Assembly: GCA_963710615.1 (NCBI GenBank)
Contig: CAVQBF010000019.1
Coordinates: forward strand, 1-64,000
Direction: 5' to 3'
Length of the DNA stretch: 64,000 nt
From: GCA-2746605 sp963710615
GTDB lineage: Bacteria > Bacteroidota > Ignavibacteria > Ignavibacteriales > Melioribacteraceae
Position numbers and translations under genes: made by a program. Under the pieces are notes generated by a model, which was not told the DNA's origin, made no database searches, and saw nothing but the letters and a program-made list of their open reading frames with translations. Positions within the stretch are counted from its first letter, which is position 1, and the number at the start of each line of letters is the position of its first letter. Shown in pieces: positions 1-10,610 of this stretch.

Positions 1-1051
1 GGAAGCAATGGTAAGACAACAACTAAAGAAATAGTTGCTCATTTATTATCACAGAAATTCAAAGTTCACAAAACATATTCTAATAACAATAATCAAATTG
101 GTGTTCCTCTAACAATTCTTTCAACACCGGTTGACTCTGATTTTCTTGTGCTTGAGCATCGATTATAATCATTTCGGTGAAATAAAATTTACTGCTAAAT
201 CTGCTCTGCCCGATTTTGCTCTTATAACAAATATTGGAAATTCACATACGAAATTGTCAATCTGAAATTATGGTAAAAATCTGAATTGTTCAATTATCTA
301 AATGATAATGGAATTGTATTCTTAATAATGATGATCCGTTAATTAGAAAAATTAAGAAAAATTATAAGAATCAATTACTTACGGCTTTAATGGGAAACCT
401 AATGTAAAAGGAAGAATAATTGATGGAACAAGATACGCTGCTTGAAAAGATTTTGATTGATGGATTTGGCAAAAAAATTGAAAATTGGAATTTCCTCTAC
501 TTGGTAAAGCTAATATGCAGAATTATTTGGCTGCAGTAACAATTGCTCTAAAGCAGGAGTTAGTAAAAGTGACATTATTAAAGCCACAAAAACTCTTAAA
601 CCAAGTAAAGGCAGAATGGAAATTAAAAAGTTTAAGAGAGTACTTTAATTGATGATACCTATAATAGGAATCCAGAAAGCGTAAAAAGTGCAATTGAAGT
701 TTTACAAAATATAAAAGCAGATCTAAACGAATTATACTACTTGGCGATATGTTTGAATTAGGAGCAGATTCTGATAAGCTTCACACAAAACTAGTCACCG
801 ATCTTGAGAAAATTAAAAATCTTTCTGTACGCAATTGGAAAAGAAACAAAGAAAAACTCGCGGAAGAAGTTTAAAAAAGTAACTAAAAAAAACATTTTGA
901 GACGGAGTTTCAATTCAGCAAATTTTTAGGCGAGATAGATTTGACTGATGCTGTAATCCTAGTAAAAGGATCACGGGGAATGAAAATGGAAGATTTTGCA
1001 GAAGTTATGATATCAAGAGGGTCAATTTATAATTCTTTATTATTTGTTTGA
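1..1051 (+). CDS. murF: UDP-MurNAc-tripeptide D-alanyl-D-alanine ligase MurF (5' partial, frameshifted)
   Basis: MurF adds D-Ala-D-Ala to UDP-MurNAc-tripeptide in the cytoplasm, the last soluble step of the peptidoglycan precursor. The window opens inside the gene at the ATP-binding P-loop, GSNGKTTTKE. Further on I can read NHFGE, PDFALITNIGNSH and, at the end, VKGSRGMKMEDF (962-997), all typical of the Mur ligase fold. The pieces lie in different frames, so several single-base indels break the gene. The frame ending at 1051 overlaps the start of mraY. The N-terminal UDP-binding domain is off the window. The family call is secure; the frameshifts are most likely sequence errors because this enzyme is essential and the next genes have the same problem. 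Confidence 0.85.
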
Positions 1052-2122
1052 TTATATAAATGAAATTTATGCTCCTCCGGGATTGGTATTTTCAAATTTT
1101 TATCATTTAGATCATCACTTGCGGCAATTACAGCATTGTTTTTAGCATTTTACGTTGGACCTAAAATAATTGCATTTTTCAAAAAAGAACCAATAGGGGA
1201 AACAGTCCAGACTGGTCCGCAAACCCATAAACTTAAAGAAGGTACGCCAACAATGGGGGGAGCGTAATAATTATTCTATCAATTGTTGTCCCGGTAATTC
1301 TTGGGCTGATATAAATAGCGTCTATATTGTACTCGTTTTAATTGGTACAATCTGGCTTGGGTTTGTGGGATTCATAATCATTAAAAGTTGTAATGAAAAA
1401 ATCGAAAGGACTCATTGCCAGGTATTCATTGCTTGGTCAAGTAATGATTGGCTTGTTGGTTGGCTGTGCTGTTATTTTTTCCCTGAATTTAGTGAATATA
1501 ATACACAAACAACAATGCCCTTTATGAAAAATCTCAATTTCGATTTTTCAATATTATCTATATACCCTGTTGTTATTTTCATCATCACAGCAACATCAAA
1601 CGCAGTTAATTTAACTGATGGTTTAGATGGATTGGCGATTGGTTAGTAGTTATAGTGATGCTGGCAGTAGCTGTTTTAAGTTATGTATCGGGTGATCAAT
1701 TTATTCAGATTATCTGAATGTAATTTATCTACCGGGTTCAGGTGAGCTTACAGTTTTTATTGCTGCATTTATTGGTGCAGGTTTGGGTTTCCTTGGTTTA
1801 GACTTTTATCCTGCTCAAATATTTATGGGTGACACCGGTTCTCTGGCTTTAGGCGGAGCATTTAGGAATAATTGCAATATTAATTAAAAAGAGTTCCTTA
1901 CTTCCAATCTTGGGAAATATCTTTATTGAAACATTATCTGTGATAATTCAAAGGTTGTATTTCAAGTATACTAAAAAGAAAACCAGTGGAAACAGTCTAA
2001 AATGGCTCGCTTCATCATCATTATGAATTAGAAGGTTGACTAAACCTAAAATGATAATGCGATTTTATATAGCTACAATAATTTTTGCAATCATTAGTCT
2101 GGCGACATTTAAGATACGTTAA
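1029..2122 (+). CDS. mraY: Phospho-N-acetylmuramoyl-pentapeptide transferase MraY (frameshifted)
   Basis: MraY is the integral membrane enzyme that moves phospho-MurNAc-pentapeptide onto undecaprenyl phosphate, making lipid I. Readable blocks in order are DYINEIYAPPG near the N terminus, FYVGPKIIAFFKKEPIGE, HKLKEGTPTMGG, NAVNLTDGLDGLAIG (1603-1646, a diagnostic MraY motif with catalytic Asp residues) and PAQIFMGDTGSLALGG. They occur in at least three frames, so several indels are present. No ATG lies at the expected start: the frame of the first block has an ATA codon at 1029 where a start would be, so the true start may be miscalled. The stop at 2120-2122 shares one base with the murD ATG, a tight dcw-type coupling. 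Confidence 0.85.
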
Positions 2123-3465
2123 TGAATATAAACGGAAATAGAATAACATATTAGGAGCTGTTAGAAGCAGTGTGGCCTATTAAAAATTAGCACTGAAAAA
2201 TGGTGCAATCCCATTTGTAAGTGACTTATCAGATAATGATGAAGATCGAAAACACAATTGTGAGTTATTACAGAAAGATGGAATTGAATATGAAATCGGA
2301 AATCATTCATCCAGAGTATTTGATTGCGATTTAATTGTAACTAGTCCGGGCGTTCCATCTAAACTCAGCTGTACTTGTTACTGCTCTTGACAAAGGAATT
2401 AAAGTAGTAAGTGAAATCGAATTTGCCTCATGGTTTTGCAAAGGCGAAATAATTGCAATAACCGGGACTAACGGAAAAACAACTACGGCTACATTATGTT
2501 TCATGTTATAAATCATGCAGGAATGAAATGTTATTTAGCAGGAAACATCGGTTTGCCATTTCGGAAATTGCGATGGAGTCTAAGCCGGATGAATCTTATT
2601 GAAGTATCAAGTTTTCAGCTTGATTTTATGATCAGTTCAAGCCGAAATATTCTGTGATATTAAACATAACCCCGGATCATTTGGATTAGATGATGTATAA
2701 TAGATTCGACCGATATATTAAATCTAAAATGAGAATTGTCCAAAACCAAGCTAATGATGATATATTTATTTACAATGGCGATGACAGTAATATTCCAATT
2801 GGCTACGTTCAAATGAAACCAGAATATTCGGATTTTCCATTGATAAGAAAACTAGTAATGGATGTTTTCTAGATGATGAATGGATTGTTTTTTCAAAAAA
2901 AGAATTTTATAACTGATATATGCAAAATTGAAGACATGAGTTTTAAAAGGGAACACAATTTTATGAATTCAATGACAGTCTGTAATATTGCTATGATATT
3001 TGGCATTCAGCCCGAAAGTATTAAAAATGCGTTTCAATCATTTAAGGGAGTTGACATAGGCTAGAACTTGTTAGAGAAATTAACGGGATAAAGTTTATTA
3101 ATGATTCTAAAGCTCAGAATGTAGATTCAGTTTGGTACGCACTGAGAAGTTTTAAAGAGCCAATATATCTTATACTTGGTGGAAAAGATAAAGGGAATGA
3201 TTATTCAAAACTTAGAAATGAAGTGAAGAAACACATTAAGGAACCTTGAATAGGTTCCTCGGCAGAAAAAAGTTTTTGACTATTTCAATGGTATTGTAAA
3301 TACAGAAATAGTTAATTCCTTTGAAACAGCCATACTAAAGGATTAAAAGATGCCAATTCCAGTTTGAGAATCTTTTTGTTATCCCCAGGCATGTGCCAGT
3401 TTTGATATGTTCAAAAATTATGAAGACAGAGGATTCAGTTTAAAAAAATTGTCAATCAGTATTAG
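2122..3465 (+). CDS. murD: UDP-N-acetylmuramoylalanine--D-glutamate ligase MurD (frameshifted)
   Basis: MurD adds D-glutamate to UDP-MurNAc-L-Ala. The ATG at 2122 overlaps the mraY stop. Recognisable blocks are SPGVPS (about 2344), the P-loop ITGTNGKTTTATL (2457-2495), LNITPDHLD, then FINDSKAQNVDSVWYALRSF and LGGKDKGNDYSKL in the C-terminal half; NDSKA.N is a Mur ligase signature. At least five frame changes separate these blocks. The C terminus reads FKKIVNQY and stops at 3463-3465, one base before the ftsW ATG. The indels match those of the neighbouring essential genes and probably do not reflect a real pseudogene. Confidence 0.85.
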
Positions 3466-3466
3466 A

Positions 3467-4521
3467 ATGAAAAACTTAACAAGAATACTAATTGCAATAA
3501 GCTTCATGATTATGATAACTTATCAGTGCAATAATATTTTCGACTAAAGGGTATTCATTCTTTATTTCTCATGTTGGGAAAATAATTTTTGCTTTAACTG
3601 CATTTGTTTTCTTTGCAGTTGTGCCCTATAATTTATACAGAAAATTTAGTAAGTTTTTCTTAATTGGAACTGTTGTACTTCTGATATATCACTTGCTGTT
3701 TGCCCCAGCTATAAAGGGAGCTTCACGCTGGTTAGATATTGGTTTTATAAGATTTCAGCCTTCAGAGATAGCAAAAATATTTTTACTAATGCACCTAGCT
3801 GTAATGATTGAACGTAAGGGTGATGAAATTAAAGAGTTAAAATCTGGGCTAAGTTACATGCTGCTTGGATTGCTGCAGTTTGCGGCCTAATCTTTCTGCA
3901 GCCGAATGTAAGTACAACTGTAATTATCATTTTTACATCATTCATGTTATTATTTGTTGGGGGTGCAAGAATTTTTCATCTTGGATCAATTGTGGGCGGA
4001 CTAACCATGATTGGTGGTGCCGGGGGCAATGATTTCCGCATTCAAGAAAGAATTTTAACTTTTATAAATGGTTTAACAGAAGGCGGAAATGTAAATATAC
4101 AAGTGTTACAGTCTAAAATAGCGTTAGGAAGTGGTGGATTTTTGGCCTTCGAATGGGCACAGCAGGCAAAGTGACTTGTTCTTACCCGAACCGCATAATG
4201 ATTTTATCTTTTCAGTAGTTGGTGAAAGCTAGGTTTTCTAGGTGCAATTATAATTCTTTTTGCATATATGGCAATTTTCCTTGTAGAATGTCTAATTCCC
4301 AAAAGGGCAAAGGATAATTTTGGTCAGCTTCTCGCTTTCGCACTTTCATTACAATTGTGATAAGTGCATTTATTCATGTAGCTGTTGGTCTTGGCTTACT
4401 GCCAACTACAGGTATAACATTACCGTTTATAAGTTTCGGCGGTACCTCAATAATAATATTTTAGATATCAATTGGCATTCTTATAAATATTCCGAAAGGA
4501 ACCGAAGCATTATTCAAATGA
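3467..4521 (+). CDS. ftsW: Lipid II polymerase FtsW (SEDS family, frameshifted)
   Basis: FtsW is the SEDS-family septal peptidoglycan glycosyltransferase, a membrane protein with about ten helices that works with FtsI. The start ATG at 3467 is one base after murD. The sequence reads MKNLTRILIAISFMIMI, then after a frameshift a long clean block (3621-3888) with GASRWLDIGFIRFQPSEIAK, the strongly conserved SEDS region. Later come GNDFRIQERI, LPEPHNDFIFSVVGE (out of frame) and GLGLLPTTGITLPFISFGG, all SEDS landmarks. The C terminus IPKGTEALFK ends at the TGA at 4519-4521. At least four indels interrupt it. The family assignment is firm; FtsW is preferred over RodA because of the dcw context. Confidence 0.86.
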
Positions 4522-4534
4522 GGAAGGCAAGGGC

Positions 4535-5651
4535 ATGAGCAGTAATGATTACAATTTTGTGTTTGCTGCCGGCAGCAGGAGGCATATTTATCCCGCAATT
4601 GCTGTTGCTCGACAATCTCAAAAGTAATAAAACCGGAATCTAATATTTTATTTGTGGGCACAAAAAAGAAAATAGAATCAAGAGTTATCCCCAGTTGGGA
4701 TATAAATTTAAGTCTATTTGGCTTAGTTATGGATCTTCAAGAAAATTAACATTAGACTTATTGTTCCCAATAAAATTAGCTGTTTCACTAGTTCAATCGT
4801 TCTTTATCAATTTTAAATTTAAGACCAAGTGTTGCTATTGGCGCAGTTGTGCTTATGTTTCGGGTCCTGTTGCATGGCTTGCATCTTTTTTGGATCAGAT
4901 AGCGTGTTGCTCGACAAACAGTTTCCTGAGTTGTTCGTCGAATGCTCAAAAAGAAGCTGATGATCTCCATCTTAGCTTTGAAGATTCAGCAGAATACTTT
5001 AAAGGTCAGAGAGTAAGTTGAAAATTTCTGGCAACCCGGTAAGAACAACACTAAAACTATCTGATAGAAATAATGCAGTAAAAAGTTTCGGACTAGATGT
5101 AAACAAAAAAGTTCTTTAAGAGATAATTGGTGGAAGTTTCAGCACGTAGAATTAACGATGCGGTATCAGAGAATATTAAAATATTTACTGATAAAAATAT
5201 ACAAGTTATCTGGCAAACAGGAAAACTTATTTTGACAAATATAAACATCTAACAAATAATAGTATTAAAGTGAAAATTCATTATTCAGAAATGGAAGTAG
5301 CTTTTTCTGCTTGCGATTTGCTTGTTGCCAAAGTTGGAGCAACCACAATTGCAGAAGTTGCCTATTTGGGTTTGCCGGTAATATTTGTTCCATCAACAAA
5401 TGTAGCTGCAAATCATCAGTATAAAAATGCTAAATCATTATTGGATAAAAAACGCGTGTTTAATGATGTAGAAATAGTGGATTACCAATTGATTTTGGGA
5501 ATTTAGAAAATTGAGTGAATTATTGATGATGAATTTTAATTGAATTGAAAGAAAATATAGAAAAAAATTTTCAAAGCCCAATGCGGCCTATGAAATTGCA
5601 CTTGACGTAATAAGACTCCAGAAAATAGTAAAATTAAGAGTAATTAAATGA
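4535..5651 (+). CDS. murG: UDP-GlcNAc--lipid I GlcNAc transferase MurG (frameshifted)
   Basis: MurG adds GlcNAc to lipid I on the inner face of the membrane, giving lipid II. The start ATG at 4535 reads MSSNDYNFVFAAG and leads into the glycine-rich loop that should be GGTGGHIYPA; here it is garbled to GSRRHIYPA, which suggests base-calling errors. Downstream are AYVSGPVAWLAS, LKISGNPVRTTLKLS and the donor-binding block VAKVGATTIAEVAYLGLPVIFVPS (5321-5396) followed by NHQYKNA, all typical of GT28 MurG. Several indels occur. The stop TGA (5649-5651) overlaps the murC ATG in an ATGA junction, indicating translational coupling. Confidence 0.86.
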
Positions 5652-7010
5652 TAAGCAATTTAAAGAAAAATCATTTTATTGGAATAGGTGGAATTGGAAT
5701 GAGTGTGGTTTAGCTGAAATTCTAATTAACCAAGGATTTAAGTTCTGGGATCTAGATTTAGCTCTTTCTGAAGTTACTGATCATTTGCAAGACTTAGGGA
5801 GCAGAAATACATAAAGGACATAATAGCGAAAATCTTCATGATGTTGATTTAGTAGTTTATTCATCGGCTGTTAATTTGGAAAACCCGGAAGTAAAAGAAG
5901 CGCGTAATAGAAAAATTCCTACAATAAAACGTGCTGAAAATGTTCGGAAACTATGCGCATGAAACATGGAATTGGAATTGCCCAAAGTCGGTAAAACTAC
6001 AACAACTTCAATGGTTGGTTTAGTTTTAACTGAAGGTGGAATTGATCCAACTATTATTGTTGGCGGTAAACTTAGCGGTTTCAGCAGAACCAATACTAAG
6101 ATTGGCAATGGAGATTATATTGTCATTGAGGCCAATGAACTTGATCAGACTTTTGCAACTTACACCAAGTATTGCAGCGATAACAACACTTGAACAGAAC
6201 GTTTCAAATATATAGGATTGGATGATATTAAATCGGCATTACATTTGCTAATAAGGTTCCTTTCTACGGATTTGTTGTTCTATGTCTTGATGGATCTGCA
6301 TTGCAAGATATAATCCCAAGCATAAATAAAACAATTATCACCTATGGCGTTTCTCCACAAGCTGATGTAAGGGCTGTTGATATCAGTTTCGAAAATAATA
6401 AAAGCAGTTATACAGTTATTTACATGGGTGAGGAAGCTGGAGAATAAATTTGAATATTCCCGGACTGCATTATGTTAAAAATTCACTTGTAGCTGTTGCT
6501 ATTGCGAAAAAGATGGGGATTGATTTTAAAGATATAAAATTAGCATTATCTAATTTCACAGGCGTTTATAGACGGTTTGAAACGAAGTACAATAATAAAA
6601 TTCTTGTTGTCGATGATTATGCACGTCACCAACAGAAACCACTGCAACCCTTTTTGAGCATTGGAGTGGTTGGAAAGAAGTAATTGCAGTATTTCAGCCG
6701 CATCTATATTCAAGAACAAGAGATTTTTATGCTGAATTCGGAAGGTCATTTTTAAATTCCGATATTTTTATTTGTACAATCTGTATCCGGCCGAGAACAA
6801 CCAATTGAAGGAGTAAACCCAAAAGTATTGCCAATGCAGCTAGAACTTTGGGCCATAAAAATGTATTTACGAAGAGGATAAAAATAAAATTCCTGCTCTC
6901 TTAAAAAAATTAGTAAAAGATGATGACATAATAATTACAATGGGTGCAGGAGATATTTGGAAACCAGTGAAAAGTTTGTTGAAGAAGTTGAAACTCAAGA
7001 AGGTGAATAA
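5648..7010 (+). CDS. murC: UDP-N-acetylmuramate--L-alanine ligase MurC (frameshifted)
   Basis: MurC adds L-alanine to UDP-MurNAc, the first Mur ligase step. It begins MISNLKKNHFIGIGGIGMS, the diagnostic N-terminal nucleotide-binding motif. A clean block (5966-6190) covers GKTTTTSMVGLVLTEGGIDPTIIVGG and ANELDQTF; the residues just before it should read GTHGKTT but are corrupted to PKVGKTT. NIPGLHYVKNSLVAVAIA (6450-6503) and FETKYNNKILVVDDYA are the conserved middle domain, where H is the usual residue after DDYAH and an R is read here. The C terminus ends at the TAA at 7008-7010, two bases before ftsQ. At least five indels are present. Confidence 0.87.
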
Positions 7011-7012
7011 AT

Positions 7013-7761
7013 ATGAAAACACAATCTGATATTAAACATTTTGTGCTCTATTTTATTCTTATCAGAATGTGATTAATTTATTTTGCATTCACTCTTGAAA
7101 AAAGCGAACTAAATAATACCAAAATTGAACTGACGGGCAATAATTTTTTAAGTGAAGATCAATATTTAATCTATTCACAGTTAAATCGGCCTGATCGTTT
7201 ATTGGGTGTGACGGCAGCTTAAGATTCAAGACAGACTTGAAAAACATCCATACATAGAAAATGTTGATATAAATTTAATTGAAAGAGGAATAGCTCAAGT
7301 TAAGTACCGAAAAAAAGATGGATGCTATTTTATTGAGTAAATCAAAACAGTACATGATTTCAAATAATTCAGAGATAATTCCATGGCTTTCATCAACTAA
7401 AAATGTAAATCTTCATGTCATTATTGATAATTATGATTCAAAAAATTCACGTTTTCGACAACACTGTAATAATGAGGATTTACTATGCGCACTGAAAATT
7501 ATCTGGACTTTGCAGAAGTTTATGATGAAATATTATATAAAAATTCTTTCAGAAATAAATTTGAGTAAAGATGGCGGAGTTTCAATTCTTTTGTCTGATT
7601 TAACATCACCAATATATTTTGGTAAAAGCAATGAAATTGAGAAGACGGTTTTTTTATCAAAAATTTCTGAACACATAAAAGGCAGTAAAATAAATAAATA
7701 CCTGGACTATGTTGATTTAAGATATAACGAAATGGTTTATTTAGGACTAGACGAGTTATAA
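7013..7761 (+). CDS. ftsQ: Cell division protein FtsQ/DivIB (frameshifted 5' half)
   Basis: FtsQ is a single-pass inner-membrane divisome scaffold with a periplasmic POTRA domain. The call rests on position (between murC and ftsA), size (about 250 residues), an N-terminal hydrophobic stretch (KHFVLYFILI) and a POTRA-like region reading IELTGNNFLSEDQY, then RLEKHPYIENVDINLIERG. The 3' part is a clean frame from 7318 to 7761 that ends YLDYVDLRYNEMVYLGLDEL; the phrase YVDLRY is common in FtsQ C termini. Two or more indels lie between 7060 and 7320. Sequence conservation in this family is low, so context carries much of the weight. Confidence 0.75.
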
Positions 7762-7767
7762 CCAGGA

Positions 7768-9022
7768 TTAGGGAAAATTAAAAAGAATATTATCGCCGGT
7801 TTAAATTTAGGGACCACGAAAAGTATGTGCAGTTATTGCCGAACAGATGGAAAATAAAATTGATATTCTTGGTTTTGGAGTTGCAACTTCAGATGGGTTG
7901 AACAGAGGACTCGTAGCAAATATTGCTAAAACCGCTGCAGCTATTAAGGAAGCAATGAGTATTGCATCAAATAGAGCGGACATAGATGTTCGTGCTGTAA
8001 ACGTTGGTGTTGCCGGCGAGCATATAACCAGTTTAAGACATAGAAATTATGTTACAATCAGCAATGTAGATAAGGAAATAAGTCAAACTGATATTGATAG
8101 ATTAAAGGCTGATGTAAAGACGATTCAAATTCCTACAGACAGACAAATTTTACACATTATCCCAGAAGAGTTTTACATTGATCATCAAGGTGGAATTGAA
8201 AATCCTATTGGAATGTGCGGCTCCAGACTAGAAGCATTAAATCATGTAGTTCTTGCTTCCGTGCCTGCTATGCAAAATATAAGGAAGTCCGTTGAAAGAG
8301 CCGGATATACTGTGCAAGATTATATACTACAGCCAATTGCATCAAGCGTATCTGTTCTTGAAGAAAATGAGAAAGATCTTGGTGTTACGTTAATAGATAT
8401 TGGCGGTGGTACAACTGATATAGCGGTATTCCATGATAAGAGCATCAAACATACCAAGGTTATTGGTGTTGCGGGAAATCAGGTTACTAATGATATAAGG
8501 GAATCACTTGGAATTGTAACAGATGAAGCTGAAAAATTAAAAAAACAATATGGTTATGCTCTTGAGGAAGCAATAATCAAAGACGAAGATATTTACATTA
8601 AAGGAGTAGGAGCCAGAGGTAATATAAAAATTCCAATCTCCTTACTTACACAAATTATTCACGTTAGAATGAAAGAACTATTCACACTAATAGATAATGA
8701 GTTAAGGCAGACAGGCTTCAAAAATAAAACTAAAGCCGGTATTGTTTTAACTGGCGGTGGATCACTTCTTAAAGGTGTTACAGAATTAGCCGAAGAAGTC
8801 TTTGGTCAGCCAACAAGAATTGGTGTCCCGTTGGAATTAGGCGCAGGATTATCAAACGAAATAGAAAGTCCTGAATTTGCAACAGTGGCAGGATTAATAA
8901 GAGGTGTGCCAGGGACAACCAGCTCACAAGCAATGTTCAACATTAAAACAAAAACATCTATTGGAAAATTAGGAATAAATAAATTTTTTAAAAAAGTACA
9001 AGAATTTTTTGACGAATTATAA
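7768..9022 (+). CDS. ftsA: Cell division protein FtsA (one frameshift near the start)
   Basis: FtsA is the actin-like ATPase that tethers FtsZ filaments to the membrane. From the ATG at 7847 to 9022 the frame is clean (391 residues), but the family begins earlier: 7771-7815 encodes GKIKKNIIAGLNLGTTK, the phosphate-1 loop, in another frame, and an extra A in the AAAA run near 7820 separates it from VCAVIAEQ. The codon expected to be the start reads TTA at 7768. Other landmarks are SHS2-domain residues around RHRNYVTISN, the phosphate-2 motif TLIDIGGGTTDIAVF and ILTGGG-like IVLTGGGSLLKG. The C terminus KFFKKVQEFFDEL fits an amphipathic membrane-targeting helix. This is where the clean sequence begins. 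Confidence 0.93.
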
Positions 9023-9033
9023 AATACTACAAC

Positions 9034-9040
9034 AAGGAGG
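9034..9040 (+). promoter_or_regulatory. Strong Shine-Dalgarno of ftsZ
   Basis: AAGGAGG, a full match to the anti-Shine-Dalgarno core, ends five bases before the ftsZ ATG at 9046. Most genes in this window have only weak or no such motif, so this one stands out and fits the high expression known for FtsZ. Confidence 0.8.
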
Positions 9041-9045
9041 AAGAT

Positions 9046-10311
9046 ATGCCCAATTTTGTAACTCTTGACCGTGATGAATTATTATCAGCGCAACTTAAAG
9101 TAGTCGGTGTAGGCGGCGGTGGCTGCAATGCTATTGAAAGTATGATGGCTAAAGGTCTTAATGGAGTTGAATACGTAGCTGTTAATACTGATTCACAAGT
9201 ATTACAGATGAGCAGTGCTAATCATAAAATTCAGATCGGAACTAGTATTACCAGGGGTTTGGGTGCCGGAGCTGATCCAAATGTCGGAAGAAAAGCATTA
9301 GAAGAAGATAGAGAAAAAATCACCAAAATTCTTGAAGGTAGCGATATGGTTTTTGTTACTGCCGGAATGGGTGGAGGAACAGGAACTGGCGGAGCTCCAA
9401 TAGTTGCTGCAATCGCTAAAAGTTTAGGTGCACTTGTAATTGGAATTGTTACAAAACCATTTAAATGGGAAGGTAAAAGAAGAATGCTTAACGCGGAAGA
9501 GGGTATACACGACTTACGAAGAAATGTAGATAGTTTAATTGTTATCCCTAATGATAGACTTCTTAATATTCTTGATAGAACTGTTTCGGCACGAACCGCG
9601 TTTGATAAACCTAATGAAGTCTTATACGAAGCTACAAGAGGAATAGCGGATATTATTACCATCCCGGGTATAATAAATGTTGATTTCGCTGACGTACGTT
9701 CGGTAATGAATTCTAGCGGTGAGGCGCTAATGGGAGCCGGAATTGCAAATGGTGAAAATCGAGCAATTGAAGCGGCACAAAAAGCAATCTCTTCTCCTTT
9801 ATTAGATGGAATTAGTATCAAGGGAGCAAAAAATATCTTATTGAATGTAACCGGTTCCGATGACCTAACCATGCAGGAAATTGATGAAGGCAACAAAGTT
9901 ATTTATGATGCAGCAGGTGAAGAAGCAAACGTCATTTTTGGCTGGGTAAGTAAAGAAGAAATGAATGACAATGTATCCTACACAGTGATTGCAACAGGAT
10001 TTGGTAATGAAACTAAAAAGACTAGCAAAGTAGTCCAAGAACAAAAAGAAGAAACAAAAGAAAAACAAAATAAATTTGCCGGTTATACAATAGAAAATAT
10101 TGAACTACCGACAGAACCTGAAGAACTAGATACACCAACGATATTCAGAGTAAAAGGTACTAATAAAATTTTATCTGATGATAAAATAATTCCTAACGGC
10201 GGATTTAAACTCGATCAGCTTGATGCTTTTGAAGGAGCTGAAGTTGAGGAAAAACAAGAACAAAAGAAAAACAGAGGCGGATCTTCATTCCTTAGAATGA
10301 TGATGGACTAA
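9046..10311 (+). CDS. ftsZ: Cell division GTPase FtsZ
   Basis: FtsZ is the tubulin homologue that forms the division ring. The 421-residue product has VGVGGGGCNAIESM (residues 20-33), the tubulin signature GMGGGTGTGGAP (about 107-118), the NVDFADVRSVM T7-loop region, and the GxxGxGxN-type C-terminal domain. The linker from about residue 320 is rich in K, E and Q. A segment resembling the conserved C-terminal peptide, LDTPTIFRVKG, sits near residue 360, not at the end: about 50 more residues follow, finishing KNRGGSSFLRMMMD. The gene follows ftsA by 23 bases with a strong ribosome binding site and ends the dcw cluster, followed by a hairpin. Confidence 0.97.
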   Translation: MPNFVTLDRDELLSAQLKVVGVGGGGCNAIESMMAKGLNGVEYVAVNTDSQVLQMSSANHKIQIGTSITRGLGAGADPNVGRKALEEDREKITKILEGSDMVFVTAGMGGGTGTGGAPIVAAIAKSLGALVIGIVTKPFKWEGKRRMLNAEEGIHDLRRNVDSLIVIPNDRLLNILDRTVSARTAFDKPNEVLYEATRGIADIITIPGIINVDFADVRSVMNSSGEALMGAGIANGENRAIEAAQKAISSPLLDGISIKGAKNILLNVTGSDDLTMQEIDEGNKVIYDAAGEEANVIFGWVSKEEMNDNVSYTVIATGFGNETKKTSKVVQEQKEETKEKQNKFAGYTIENIELPTEPEELDTPTIFRVKGTNKILSDDKIIPNGGFKLDQLDAFEGAEVEEKQEQKKNRGGSSFLRMMMD

Positions 10312-10320
10312 AATATAAAA

Positions 10321-10397
10321 TTAAAAAAGGCTGGCTATTTCATCCTTGTTGTAGGTGATCTCGTCAATTACCCTAGAAATAAGCACAGCCTTTTTAA
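10321..10397 (+). terminator. Long hairpin after ftsZ, probable terminator
   Basis: The outer arms AAAAAGGCTG (10324-10333) and CAGCCTTTTT (10386-10395) are perfectly complementary, and the right arm supplies a run of five T. Inside, GCTATTTC and GAAATAAGC pair with one bulge, and a third, weaker pairing lies around GTAGGTGAT and AATTACCC. This gives a bulged hairpin of about 75 bases placed where the dcw operon ends. It is longer than a typical intrinsic terminator, so a processed 3' RNA is also possible. The remaining 10398-10610 is AT-rich with no gene seen. Confidence 0.6.
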
Positions 10398-10610
10398 TAT
10401 AATTCAAATATAAAAAATTATTATTTGAAATTACTGCTTATCGATTACGCTCTTCGAGTGATTTGTTCTTAATTAATTGATTATTTTTTTGTTTTGGATA
10501 GAATTTCGAAATCTTTAACTATAAAAATGAAATATTTGTGTGATCAATCAATTTTTAATTACAACTAATAATTACTAAATTTCCAACTTAAATATTTTGA
10601 AAAGAGAGTG

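Noticed and set aside
5857..6108. Minus-strand frame with Pro/Val-rich sequence opposite murC
   Set aside because: It is a shadow of the intact murC block on the other strand.
1..7850. Possibility that the dcw genes are true pseudogenes
   Set aside because: All are essential, sense is conserved between breaks and the break pattern ends at a sharp point, so sequence error is the better reading.
9231..9896. A 221-codon open frame on the minus strand opposite ftsZ
   Set aside because: It lies wholly inside ftsZ, is antisense to well-conserved codons, and has no recognisable domain.
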